From positions 19,735,915 through 19,799,914 of the forward strand of contig CAIIXF020000001.1 in assembly GCA_903813345.2 (NCBI GenBank): DNA of 64,000 bases, written 5' to 3'. The DNA comes from Owenia fusiformis (lineage: Eukaryota; Annelida; Polychaeta; Sabellida; Oweniidae). Both the position numbers and the translations under genes were made by a program. Below, piece by piece: positions 52,065-63,086 of this stretch (positions within the stretch are counted from its first letter, which is position 1; each line of letters starts with the position of its first letter). Under the pieces are notes generated by a model. That model ran no database searches. It saw only the letters and a list, made by a program, of their open reading frames with translations, and was not told the origin of the DNA.

Positions 52065-52624
52065 TTATCGAATTCTACGACCACTTTAGATTGTGATCAT
52101 ACGCGCGTATAATTGGTCAGTCAATGTTTTTACAAAGTTGGAGAAAATACTACGCATTGCACACCTCAATGACCTACCTCGATACATTCCTTAGTATTTT
52201 AGAATTCTTTTTATGGAGTTGAATCGCCCATTGTATGGGTTTATTGGCAGAACGAAGAGGTTTTCGTTTTTGATATCAATATTTGTGTGTAATATTTAAC
52301 TTATTTCAACCGTCAAATTCCTCCATTCAGTTCCCGGCATGCACCAGTCATAAGGGAAATCCCTGGGGAATTCCCATTCCGACATTTTGAAAATTGCTGA
52401 TATATTTCCGATGTAAAAACTAAAATCTCTTCGTTCTGCCGATAAACCCATACAATTGGCGATCTAACAATAACATAAAAAGAATTCTAAAATACTAAGG
52501 AATGTATCGAGGTAGGTCATTTAGGTGTACAATGCGTAGTATTTTCTCCAACTTTGTAAAAACATTGACTGACCAATTATATGCTCGTACGACCACAATC
52601 TAAAGGGGTCGTAGGATGCGATAA
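52065..52624. mobile_element. 560-bp foldback element with about 220-bp arms
   Basis: The left arm (52065 to about 52290) and right arm (about 52400-52624) are inverted copies at roughly 90% identity by eye. They share ATAATTGGTCAGTCAATG, ACAAAGTTGGAGAAAATACT, TGACCTACCTCGATACATTC and GGCAGAACGAAGAG. The loop has no coding potential. Confidence 0.88.
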
Positions 52625-53533
52625 CTAAGGCTGGTAATTGGCTAGAGACTCGAGCTATCTTCTATCTTGTGTGTTTTGAACTTTTTTGCTTGGAAAAAAT
52701 ACTCTGACAAAAAAATCTCTGGCTATACATGTTCCCTATGGCTGTGTCGCACCATCCGAGACCCTATCTGTAGCAAGATTTATGCCTGGGACAATCGTCA
52801 CCATAGACCCTGGTAGTGTTATCGTGAAAGCCTGGTATAACCTTGACAATGTTATATTATATTGCATGGGCTCTCATTGACGGTTGTGAGGTATACGTCT
52901 TGCAATAGATAGCATGTGCACAATCCGCGCCTCAGACTGAGACTCATTCCATATTGTCACTCGTCTCCATAAGCGCAAAAATTTGCTTTAGTTCTATCTC
53001 TAACTGTATATCATAATACCTACCTCTAAATCTTCACCTAGGCTTTATAAACATGACCTACGAGAAAAGCACGCTACGCTTCACTTTTAATGCAATATGA
53101 TCCAGAAATAACACTGAAATTCAATATGTTATTTTAATATTTTCATGATGATGTTAGATTTTAAAAAATCCCCGCTTTAGACTGGACTAACCGATCAACA
53201 TAAACAATTATTATAACCGATCAACTGATATAGTACAGACTTGTTGTTGACTGTTGTTTTGCATTTAATGCTGCTTTTTCCTCAGCAGTTGGCCACTGTA
53301 TACTTTGTTTATCTCTCGGTGCTCTCACTCTTTCACTTGTTGCGCAGAGTGGGTTAATATTCCCCATTGAAATCTATATCTCATAGGTTCTGGGCCGATA
53401 TAAAGATGGCAGCACCAACAGAATCCAGTATTATCTTTTTGAGAATAAATAAACACAGATCGATTACCATGCCATCTTTAAAAATTATTTCTATCGGCCT
53501 TAGCCTGTTAGATGCGATATCATTATCTATATC
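52625..53533. other. Between two mobile elements, nothing recognised
   Basis: No convincing gene. The 64-codon plus-strand frame near 52686 has no family features. Confidence 0.5.
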
Positions 53534-53844
53534 CACTGGCGGATCTGGGGGGGGGGGGGGGCAGGGGCCCGGGCCTTCCCTTCGGTGGGCCCAGAAAAAA
53601 AATTGGACCCAAAAAATGTTGAGCCAAAAAAGGCCCTAGGGCCCCAAAAAGTGGGCCTTTTTGGTCATAAATGGGCCTTCTATGGCCTGATTTTTTTAAT
53701 TTAAGGCCAAATTTTGAAGAAAATTGGCTTATATAATTCAAAATGTGGGTCCACTTTTTGGTTTTAGGGGCCCAAAATGTTTTCTCAGACCAGAAATTTG
53801 CCCCCCTCCCCTTTGTTGGTTCCCAGAACCGCCCCTGACATCAG
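53534..53844. mobile_element. hAT-like MITE, GGCGGATC ends, probably split by the foldback element
   Basis: Left end CACTGGCGGATCTGGGG and right end complement CAGGGGCGGTTCTGGG are similar TIRs around a C/G-homopolymer-rich interior. TATCTATATC precedes the left end (53524-53533) and recurs at 63202-63211, just past AGCCCCTGA on the far side of the 9.3-kb element. This suggests that element landed near this MITE's right end. Confidence 0.55.
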
Positions 53845-53939
53845 TGTCAAGATTTAGGGACAAAAATTTATGTCATTTTTAAGTAAAGCTTTTTTTCTTT
53901 ACAATGACGAGTTGAGAAATTTAAAAACATCCCACTTAC

Positions 53940-55445
53940 TGAACTTTTAAACTTTTAAGGCATGTATTTTCAAAAAGCTTTACATTGGCGATATTCCATT
54001 ACATTCTTGGACTTTGATTATTTTACGATTGGAAGTTGTGAACTTTTAATGCAGGCATTTTCAAAAAGCTTTACATTGGCCATATTCCTTTACATTCTTG
54101 GACTTAGAATATTTTATGATATATAGAAGTGTAATTTATGGCATGCATTTTCAAAAAGCTTTACATTGGCCATTTTCCCTTACATTCTTAGACTTAGAAT
54201 ATTTTACGATCTGAAGAGGTGAACTTTTACAGCATGCATTTTCAAAAAGCTTTACATTGGCCATATTCCTTTACATTCTTGGACTTAGAATATTTCACGA
54301 AGCAAAGTTGTGAACTTTTTATGCAGGCATTTTCAAAAAGCTTTACATTGGCCATATTCCTTTACATTCTTGGACTTAGAATATTTTATGATATATAGAA
54401 GTGTAATTTATGGCATGCATTTTCAAAAAGCTTTACATTGGCCATTTTCCCTTACATTCTTAGACTTACAATACTTTACGATCTGAAGAGGTGAACTTTT
54501 ACAGCATGCATTTTCAAAAAGCTTTACATTGGCCATATACCTTTACCTTCTTGGTCTTAGAATACTTCACGAAGCAAAGTTGTAAACTTTTTATGCAGGC
54601 ATTTTCAAAAAGCTTTACAATGGCCATTTTCCTTTACATTCTTGGACTTAAGATTATTTTACGATCTATAGAAGTGAAATTTTATGGCATGCATTTTCAA
54701 AAAGCTTTACATTGGTCATTTTCCTTTACATTCTTGGACTTAAATTATTTTATCATATATAGAAGTGAATTTTATGGCATGCATTTTCAAAAAGCTTTAC
54801 ATTGGCCATATTCCTTTACATTCTTAGACTTAGAATATTTTACGATCTAACGAGGTGTAATTTTACAGAATGCATTTTCAAAAAGCTTTACATTGGCTAT
54901 ATTCCTTTACATTCTTGGACTTAGATTATTTTACGATCTAACGAGGTGAAATTTTATGGCATGCATTTTCAAAAAGCTTTACATTGGCCATTTTCCTTTA
55001 CATTCTTGGACTTAGAATATTTTACGATATATACTTGATAACTTTTAAGGCATGTATTTTCAAAAAGCTTTACATTGGCAATATTCCTTTACATTCTTGG
55101 ACTTAGAATATTTCACGAAGCAAAGTTGTGAACTTTTTATGCAGGCATTTTCAAAAAGCTTTACATTGGCGAAATTCCATTACATTCTTGGACTTAGAAT
55201 ATTTTGTGATTGAAAGTTGTGAATTTTTATAGCATGCATTTTCAAAAAGCTTTACATTGGCCATATTCCTTTACATTCTTGGACTTAGATTATTTTACGA
55301 TCTATAGAAATGAAATTTTACAGCATGCATTTTCAAAAAGCTTTACATTGGCCATTTTCCTTTACATTCTTGGACTTAGATTATTTTACGATCTATAGAA
55401 GTAAAATTTTATGGCATGCATTTTCAAAAAGCTTTACATTGGCCA
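53940..55445 (+). repeat. 91-bp satellite array, forward arm part 1 (18 units)
   Basis: CAAAAAGC occurs at 53971, 54062, 54152, 54243, 54334, 54424, 54515, 54606, 54698, 54788, 54879, 54970, 55061, 55152, 55243, 55334 and 55425; spacing is 90-92 bp. Each unit has an AAGCTT site. Subtypes differ in the segment after TTGGACTTAGA. Confidence 0.95.
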
Positions 55446-55454
55446 TTTTCCTTT

Positions 55455-55615
55455 GGCCGCGCCTGGAGAGCCTTAAAATTTAAGGCTCTCTAGCCAAAAT
55501 GCTAAAGAGCCTTAAATTTTAAGGTTCTTTAGCAGTTCGGCTAAAGAGCCTTAAATTTTAAGGCTCTTTAGCATTTTGGTAGCCAATTCTGCTAGAGAGC
55601 CTTAAAGGAATTCCA
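55455..55615. repeat. Left TIR of the 2.9-kb nested element
   Basis: Successive palindromes GCCTTAAAATTTAAGGC and GCCTTAAATTTTAAGG separated by CTAAAGAG / AGCATTTTGGC. The counterpart is 58215-58329. Confidence 0.8.
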
Positions 55616-56586
55616 GGCGACAGAAATGACGAAATATTGCTTCTGGGACAAGATCAAACGACTTTGACATATTCTATACCCAACCTTTTTTGTCATTCAA
55701 CAAATCAGCACAAATATACATACAATACCAGCAGATATCGGACAAATTCAAAAAGAAATATTTTTTGATCGATAAAATCACTGATTATTAAACCGGATGT
55801 GTCTTCTCTGAGGTCCGCAAAGAAGATGAAGAAGAAAACATATAAAGATTTCAGTCAATTCAATTTTGCCGTCGATTTAATTTTAAATGGTTTTGAATAA
55901 TCTTTGAATGCTTACTGTGACTTCTATTAGTACTGTTTTGACTTCCCCATTTCATAAACAGAACATTATCACTTTTTACTCGACTCATAAATTTACTTCC
56001 GGTCTACCGGGAAAAATAAACGTTCTAAAACCTTTTCAATCCTCAGTCTAAATTTGGCTTTTTGAAGGTTCAAACGTTGACTTTGAATGGACCTTTATGC
56101 ATATATCGAAAATAGGTTCACCAGAGAAGGTGTAAGACCCCGGTGTAAGACCAGGCAATCACGTAAAAACTTTGATGACTTTGATGCTAGCCTAAAATCG
56201 TTGATACATAACAGATTTTTGATCAGAAGTTTTTGCAAAAAGTTTTGAAAAAATATCTTGTCAGATGAAAAATCCTAAAAACAGAATTGAAATCAGCATT
56301 ATCACTTTTTGCTCGATTCATAAATCTACTTCCGGTCTACCGAGAGAAATAAAAGAACCTTTTCAATCCTCAGTCTAAATTTGGCTTTTTAAAGGTTCAA
56401 ACATCGATTTTGAACGGACCGTTCATGCATATATCGAAAATATATGTCTCTGATTCACCAGAGAAGGTGTAAGACCAGGCAATCACGTATATAGCCAGAA
56501 AAATGTTATTTTTACCATTTTATCCACTATAAATCGCAACGTCCGTTTAGTAAAGATTTTGATGTATAGACATTTATTGATGGATT

Positions 56587-57482
56587 GGAGGCTATAGTGG
56601 TGTCAATTAACTGCTTGAGCATTAACCGGTTAACCGGGTGTTTTTACCGGTTAAAGTCGGTTAACCGGCGGGAAATTTGAACTGATAATTCCAAATGAAA
56701 TCTTCATCTTCGATCTTGAAAGTTGAAAAAATGGAAAAAGGATATATCGGCGTTTATTTTTTACGTTCGTCAAGCGTTACTCTATTCATACACTACTTGA
56801 CAACCGGTATCTCTAAATTACTTACCACATTGGTTTACCCTTGGAATCTCCACGAACGCACCGAAACAACGAGAATTGCAGCTGATTAGTGTTTATTTTA
56901 ATTTTAATTTTCTCACTACCAAAGCAAGGCTTTGACCTTTGACATTTTGGCGACGTTGATAGACAACAATAACAAACTGACGAATTAAAAAATGCATATA
57001 ATTTATTTATGAAATTGTTTTGCAATTATGTAAAATTAAAGGAATTATCTGGCCTATGAGTTGATTACACATGGCTGACACTTGAAAAACAAACAGATTA
57101 ACATGCAAAGTAAGGGGTTAAAGTTGCTGATTGGATGTTTGTAAGGAGTTATCGGACCTATCACATGTATGAGTAGCTCACATGAAACTGACGCTTGAAA
57201 AACAAACAGATTAACATGCAAAGTAAGCGCGGGAAACCAATGTGGCAGGGATTAAAGTTGCTGATTGGATGTTTGTAAGGAGTTACCGGACTTATGACAT
57301 GTATGAGTAGCTTACGTGAAACTGACACTTTAAAACCAAACAGATTAGCATGCAATATAAGCGCGGGAAATAACAGAATTATACATGGTCAACTAACCAC
57401 CCATAAAAACACACAGACCGGTCAAGGCATTATCGGCGGTTAACCGGTTAACCGGTTAATACTTGACACCTCTAGGAGGCTA
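56587..57482. mobile_element. hAT-like non-autonomous element with 8-bp duplication GGAGGCTA
   Basis: GGAGGCTA at 56587-56594 and 57475-57482 exactly flanks 56595-57474 (880 bp). TIRs are TAGTGGTGTCAA / TAGAGGTGTCAA, fitting the hAT YARNG start and 8-bp duplication. Subterminal ATTAACCGGTTAACCGG repeats lie at both ends. The interior has about three tandem copies of a ~130-bp unit (57040-57375) with AAACAGATTAACATGCAA. No transposase. Confidence 0.92.
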
Positions 57483-57656
57483 GGATAAAAATGTTGTTGT
57501 TGTGTTGCATAAGCCGCTGTTTCCTCCCGGTGTTTCCTCGACAGTTCACCTCTTGTACTGTAAATTTTCTTTGTGCCCTCTCATCGATGTGCTTAAATTT
57601 TCACTTGTGAGGAAAATATTATGCAAAAATATCTCGTCACGTGAAAAATTCTAAAA

Positions 57657-57980
57657 TCAGCATTGAAATCTAATGGGCAATAGATTTGGAAGTGAATTCT
57701 GTGATGTCCCTGGGCTGATGTCCCTGCATTCACGATAAAATGCGTCAAGATGTGCTGATCTAGAAGAAACAAGATCCTTTTTCATCCCCAGGTCTTCATC
57801 ATACTTTTTGCCATCATAAAATGGGATTCCCTGTATTCTTGTGACTATAGCAAAGCCAATACAAGTGATTAATTTCATTAAACATTGATGATTGAGCGAT
57901 GGAGCAAGCCCAAGAATTCTAGAAAAATTGTGTACATAATTTCCGGACCTCAGAGAACAAACTTCCGGCTTGTTATTCAA
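57657..57980 (-). CDS. Open frame inside the nested element, possible captured fragment
   Basis: 107 codons without stop on the minus strand; no ATG at its start, the first in-frame ATG is about 35 codons in. The composition is protein-like (YDEDLGMKKDLVSS, HLDAFYRECRDIS), unlike the surrounding repeats, but I recognise no family. It may be an exon fragment picked up by the element, or chance. Confidence 0.2.
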   Translation of the reverse strand: MNNKPEVCSLRSGNYVHNFSRILGLAPSLNHQCLMKLITCIGFAIVTRIQGIPFYDGKKYDEDLGMKKDLVSSRSAHLDAFYRECRDISPGTSQNSLPNLLPIRFQC

Positions 57981-57990
57981 AATAAAAAGT

Positions 57991-58058
57991 GCTACGTCTG
58001 GGAATCGAACCCACGCCGCAGAAGTGGATAGCGGGCACTCTAACCACTATACCAGTGT
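57991..58058 (-). tRNA. tRNA-like sequence (SINE head or tRNA pseudogene)
   Basis: The minus strand carries a canonical B box GGTTCGATTCC and an A-box region TATAGTGGTTAGAGTG at tRNA spacing, with a plausible CCGC / GCGG anticodon stem. The 5' acceptor strand does not pair with the 3' ACGTAGC, and the anticodon loop is too long. Not a working tRNA; more likely a tRNA-derived SINE head. Confidence 0.6.
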
Positions 58059-58338
58059 GTTTTTCCATGATTGGAATATTTTTTTGCAACTCTATAGTGA
58101 TATACATGTGTGAAATTTTTAAGTGGCATTCTGGGTTGAAAAACTTTCGAGAGTGTTGTTTTATTGTTTAGATGACGAAAACTTCAATAAAAACAATATA
58201 AACACGGATTATAAACACAAAGGCTCTCTAGCCAAAACACTATGTTCACAGCTAAATAGCCTTAAATTTTAAGGCTCTTTAGCATTTTGGCTAAAGAGCC
58301 TTAAATTTTAAGGTACTCCAGACACTTCGTTTTCCTTT

Positions 58339-58850
58339 ACATTCTTGGACTTAGAATGTTTTACGGTATATACTTGATAACTTTTAAGGCATGTCTTTTC
58401 AAAAAGCTTTACATTGGCCATATTCCTTTACATTCTTGGACTTCGAATATTTCACGAAACAAAGTTGTGAACTTTTTATGCAGGCGTTTTCAAAAAGCTT
58501 TACATTGGCAAAATTCCATTACATTCTTGGACTTAGATTATTTTACGATGTAAAGTAGATAACTTTTAATTCAGGCATTTTCAAAAAGCTTTACAATGGC
58601 CATTTTCCTTTACATTCTTGGACTTAGAATATTTTACGATCTATAGAAGTGAAATTTTATGGCATCCATTTTCAAAAAACTTTACATTGGCCATATTCCA
58701 TTACATTTTTGGACTTAGATTATATCAAGATTTAAAGTTGTAAACTATTATGTTATGTATTTTCAAAAAGGTTTACATTGGCCAAATTCCTTTACATTCC
58801 TGGACTTAGCTCATTTTACGATTTAAGTTGTGAACTCTCATAGAATGCTG
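58339..58850 (+). repeat. 91-bp satellite array, forward arm part 2 (5 units)
   Basis: Units at 58400, 58491, 58582, 58673 and 58764, all 91 bp apart, decaying after 58800 into unique core sequence. Confidence 0.92.
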
Positions 58851-59651
58851 TACATGTACATGTATTTCCACGCTTTACTGTCCCCTTTCCTTTAACCTAC
58901 TTATTTTGACTTTTAGATTTGGTATTTGTTGGATTCTGTTCTTTCACGACGTACAGTACATGTAGAATTGTAAAAACCATATGTCATTGGAGAGAATACA
59001 GTAAAGATCGCTAAATATAGAAATGAACTTGCATAGACAATAGTATTGATAGTGATTGAAGAAATCCCCAAGAGAGCCCCTCGAATAGACGGGATTGTTT
59101 TCCCCGATCATCTTCAATACTTTCACAAGAGATGGTTGGAAATCGATCTAAAGTTATGCCTTATATTTCTAATTTGATGATAGAGTATGATTCTAGGTGG
59201 GAAAGTCGTGTAAAAGGCGAGAAATGTTAAAAGAAATGAGAAAGTTTGACGGGCTTTTGACATGCGCAGAACTCATGCGCAGAAGCTCTTTTGGTAAAAT
59301 GCCGATCAAATTTCTTAACTTTGAAACATTTCCTTCATTTTATGGACTATTTTGCGATAACATTAGAAAAACATGGTGTTGAACTTGAAAGCACCTAATG
59401 ATAGATATTAATCGGGAGGATGTACCGGCCAATACTTAATATCGAAGGTAGAATACATATATGACATTTGACGCGCCGACCTCAGAGAAAACACTTCCGG
59501 TTTTATAACCAAAATCGATCAGAATATCTTATTGTAATGTAATTTCGCCAGACATCTGCTAATATGATATGTGAATATTTGTTGATTTGATTGTTTATTA
59601 CAAATTACTCAGAAGTACACGTAGGTACATGTAAGGGGAAGAACAAGTCAA
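58851..59651. other. Single-copy core of the giant foldback
   Basis: About 0.8 kb without repeats of the arms. It contains direct CATGCGCAGAA words (59262 and 59274, NRF1-like) and GACCTCAGAGAAAACACTTC next to CCGG (about 59480). A 61-codon plus-strand frame at 59197 is unrecognised. Confidence 0.5.
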
Positions 59652-59685
59652 GGTTTATATCGTAAAATAATCCGAGTCCAAGAAT

Positions 59686-60084
59686 ATCTAAGTACAGTTG
59701 GGGACATAAATAAATGACAGGTGGATTTGCTGAAGTGAGGATTTCCCATGTTAAAAATAAGAGAATTTACAAGAGGCCATAAATCAGTGGATGAGATTAT
59801 ACAAAATGTAAAATATACAAATTTTAAGGGATATGTATCTAGACAATATTGGAAATTATGGGCTTTCAGACCACCATAATTAGGAAATGGTGATCGAAAA
59901 TCGACCTGTCATTTATTTTTGTCCCCAACTGTAATATATGGAGGACTTCCCACCATCCGTGGGCATTACACATTTATATTTCATTTTTGTACTTAAGTAG
60001 TTTGTAGTTATTTGTATGCTTTGTATATGACCCCTGATGGGGATTGAAATACAATAAAGCTAATAAATTTGAAATTTGAAATTT
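59686..60084 (+). mobile_element. Retroposon-like 3' tail inserted in the inverted array
   Basis: A satellite unit breaks after CCAAGAAT (59685) and resumes with GTAAAGGAAAATGG (60085). The insert ends CCCCTGATGGGGATTGAAAT, AATAAAG and then a (TTTGAAA)n tail, the form of a 5'-truncated non-LTR element 3' end (inference). A MITE lies inside it. Confidence 0.55.
59695..59931. mobile_element. 237-bp TA-flanked MITE
   Basis: TIRs of about 28 bp starting CAGTTGGGGACA with one mismatch over most of their length, flanked by TA on both sides (59693-59694, 59932-59933). Tc1/mariner-type by its termini; no coding sequence. Confidence 0.9.
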
Positions 60085-63000
60085 GTAAAGGAAAATGGCC
60101 ATTGTAAAGCTTTTTGAAAATGCATACTATAAAAGTTCACAACTTTCAATTCACTTCTATACATGTAGATTGTAAAATAATCTATATCCAAGAATGTAAA
60201 GGAAAATGGCCAATGTAAAGCTTTTTGAAAATGCATGCCATAAAATTTCACCTCGTTAGATCGTAAAATAATCTAAGTCCAAGAATGTAAAGGAATATGG
60301 CCAATGTAAAGCTTTTTGAAAATTCATTCTGTAAAATTTTACCTCGTTAGATCGTAAAATATTCTAAGTCCAAGAATGTAAAGGAATATGGCCAATGTAA
60401 AGCTTTTTGAAAATGCATGCTATAAAAGTTCACAACTTCCAATCGCAAAATAATCCAAGTCCAAGAATGTAATGGAATTTCGGCAATGTAAAGCTCTTTG
60501 AAAATGCCTGCATAAAAAGTTTACAACTTTGCTTCGTGAAATATTCTAAGTCCAAGAATGTAAAGGAATATGGCCAATGTAAAGCTTTTTAAAAATACAT
60601 GCCTTGAAAGTTATCAAGTATCGTAAAATAATCTTAGTCCAAGAATGTAAAGGAATATTGCCAATGTAAAGGTTTTTGAAAATGCATGCTATAAAAGTTC
60701 ACAACTTTCAATCGCAAAATATTCTAAGTCCAAGAATGTAAAGGAAAATGGCCAATGTAAAGCTTTTTGAAAATGCATGCCATAAAATTTACTTCTATAG
60801 ATCGTAAAATAAATTAAGTGCAAGAATGTAAAGGAATATGGCCAATGTAAACCTTTTTGAAAATGCATGTTTAAAAGTTCACAACTTTCAATCGCAAAAT
60901 AATCTAAGTCCAAGAATGTAATGGAATTTAGCCAATGTAAAGCTTTTTGAAAATGCTGTATAAAAAGTTCATGACTTTGTTTCGTGAAATATTCTAAGTC
61001 CAAGAATGTAAAGGAAAATGGCCAATGTAAAGCTTTTTGAAAATGCCTGCATAAAAAGTTCACAACTTTGCTTCGTGAAATATTCTAAGTCCAAGAATGT
61101 AAAGGAATATGGCCAATGTAAAGCTTTTTGAAAATGCATGCCATAAAATTTCACCTCGTTAGATCGTAAAATAATCTAAGTCCAAGAATGTAAAGGAATA
61201 TGGCCAATGTAAAGCTTTTTGAAAATGCATGCTGTAAAATTTCACTTCTATAGATCGTAAAATAATCTAAGTCCAAGAATGTAAAGGAATATGGCCAATG
61301 TAAAGCTTTTTGAAAATGCATGCTATAAAAATTCACAACTTTCAATCACAAAATATTCTAAGTCCAAGAATGTAATGGAATTTCGCCAATGTAAAGCTTT
61401 TTGAAAATGCCTGCATAAAAAGTTCACAACTTTGCTTCGTGAAATATTCTAAGTCCAAGAATGTAAAGGAATATGGCCAATGTAAAGCTTTTTGAAAATA
61501 CATGCCTTAAAAGTTCTCAAGTATACATCGTAAAATATTCTAAGTCCAAGAATGTAAAGGAAAATGGCCAATGTAAAGCTTTTTGAAAATGCATGCCATA
61601 AAATTTCACCTCGTTAGATCGTAACATAATCTAAGTCCAAGAATGTAAAGGAATATAGCCAATGTAAAGCTTTTTGAAAATGCATGCCATAAAATTTCAC
61701 TTCTATAGATCGTAAAATAATCTAAGTCCAAGAATGTAAAGGAATATGGCCAATGTAAAGCTTTTTGAAAATCCATGCTATAAAAGTTCACAACTTTCAA
61801 TCGCAAAATAATCTAAGTCCAAGAATGTAATGGAATTTCGCCAATGTAAAGCGTTTTGAAAATGCCTGCATAAAAGGTTCACAACTTTGCTTCGTGAAAT
61901 ATTCGAAGTCCAAGAATGTAAAGGAATATGGCCAATGTAAAGCTTTTTTAAAATACATGCCTTGAAAGTTATCAAGTATATATCGTAAAATATTTTAAGT
62001 CCAAGAATGTAAAGGAAAATGGTCAATGTAAAGCTTTTTGAAAATATATGCCATAAAATTTCACTTCTATAGATCGTAAAATAATCTAAGTTCAAGAATG
62101 TAAAGGAATATGGCCAATGTAAAGCTTTTTAAAAATGCATGCTGTATGATTTTACTTCTATAGATCGTAAAATAATCTAACTCCAAGAATGTAAAGGAAT
62201 ATGGCCAATGTAAAGCTTTTTTAAAATGCATGCTATAAAAGTTCACAACTTTCAATCGCAAAATAATCTAAGTCCAAGAATGTAATGGAATTTCGCAAAT
62301 GTAAAGCTTTTTGAAAATGCCTGCATAAATAGTTCACAACTTTGCTTCGTGAAATATTCTAAGTCCAAGAATGTAAAGGAATATGGCCAATGTAAAGCTT
62401 TTTGAAAATGCATGCTGTAAAATTTCACTTCTATAGATCGTAAAATAATCTAAGTCCAAGAATGTAAAGGAATATGGCCAATGTAAAGCTTTTTGAAAAT
62501 CCATGCTATAAAAGTTCACAACTTTCAATCGCAAAATAATCTAAGTCCAAGAATGTAATGGAATTTCGCCAATGTAAAGCTTTTTGAAAATCCATGCTAT
62601 AAAAGTTCACAACTTTCAATCGCAAAATAATCTAAGTCCAGGAATGTAATGGAATTTCGCCAATGTAAAGCGTTTTGAAAATGCCTGCATAAAAGGTTCA
62701 CAACTTTGCTTCGTGAAATATTCTAAGTCCAAGAATGTAAAGGAATATGGCCAATGTAAAGCTTTTTGAAAATACATGCCTTGAAAGTTATCAAGTATAT
62801 ATCGTAAAATATTTTACGTCCAAGAATGTAAAGGAAAATGGTCAATGTAAAGCTTTTTGAAAATGTATGCCATAAAATTTCACTTCTATAGATCGTAAAA
62901 TAATCTAAGTTCAAGAATGTAAAGGAATATGGCCAATGTAAAGCTTTTTAAAAATGCATGCTGTAAAATTTCACTTCTATAGATCGTAAAATATTCTAAG

Positions 63001-63086
63001 TCCAAGAATGTAAAAAAATCAAGTCCAAGAATGTAATGGAATATCGCCAATGTAAAGCTTTTTGAAAATACATGCCTTAAAAGTTA
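60085..63086 (-). repeat. 91-bp satellite array, inverted arm (33 units)
   Basis: The complementary landmark CTTTTTG occurs 33 times from 60116 to 63064. Spacing is exactly 91 bp from 61039 through 62950, with 87-90 bp steps only between 60591 and 61039, and larger first and last steps (111, 114). An array fragment also lies at 59652-59685. Subtypes recur in order (see findings). Confidence 0.95.

Larger units (their letters stand above)
55446..58338. mobile_element. 2.9-kb nested element with 9-bp target duplication TTTTCCTTT
   Basis: TTTTCCTTT at 55446-55454 and again at 58330-58338 flanks 55455-58329. The ends are inverted repeats built of GCCTTAAAATTTAAGGC palindromes with CTCTCTAGCC / AAGAGCC spacers. 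Removing the insert plus one duplicate joins the array in exact 91-bp register (29 + 62). A 9-bp duplication is the Mutator-like size (inference). Inside are two direct copies of a ~200-bp segment (about 55970-56170 and 56298-56490), a hAT-like element, an open frame and a tRNA-like segment. Confidence 0.88.

Noticed and set aside
53367-53741. Gly/Pro-rich frames on both strands
   Set aside because: Produced by the G-homopolymer and repeated GGGCCC words of a MITE.
58944-59382. Two 60-codon frames in the foldback core as a transposase remnant
   Set aside because: No catalytic or DNA-binding motif is visible and both are too short to support.
60689-61063. 124-codon open frame reading repeated F-Q-K-A-L-H-W
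   Set aside because: It is the 91-bp satellite translated. A few 90-bp steps keep the frame locally, but 91 is not a multiple of three. The same applies to similar frames between 54491 and 62914.
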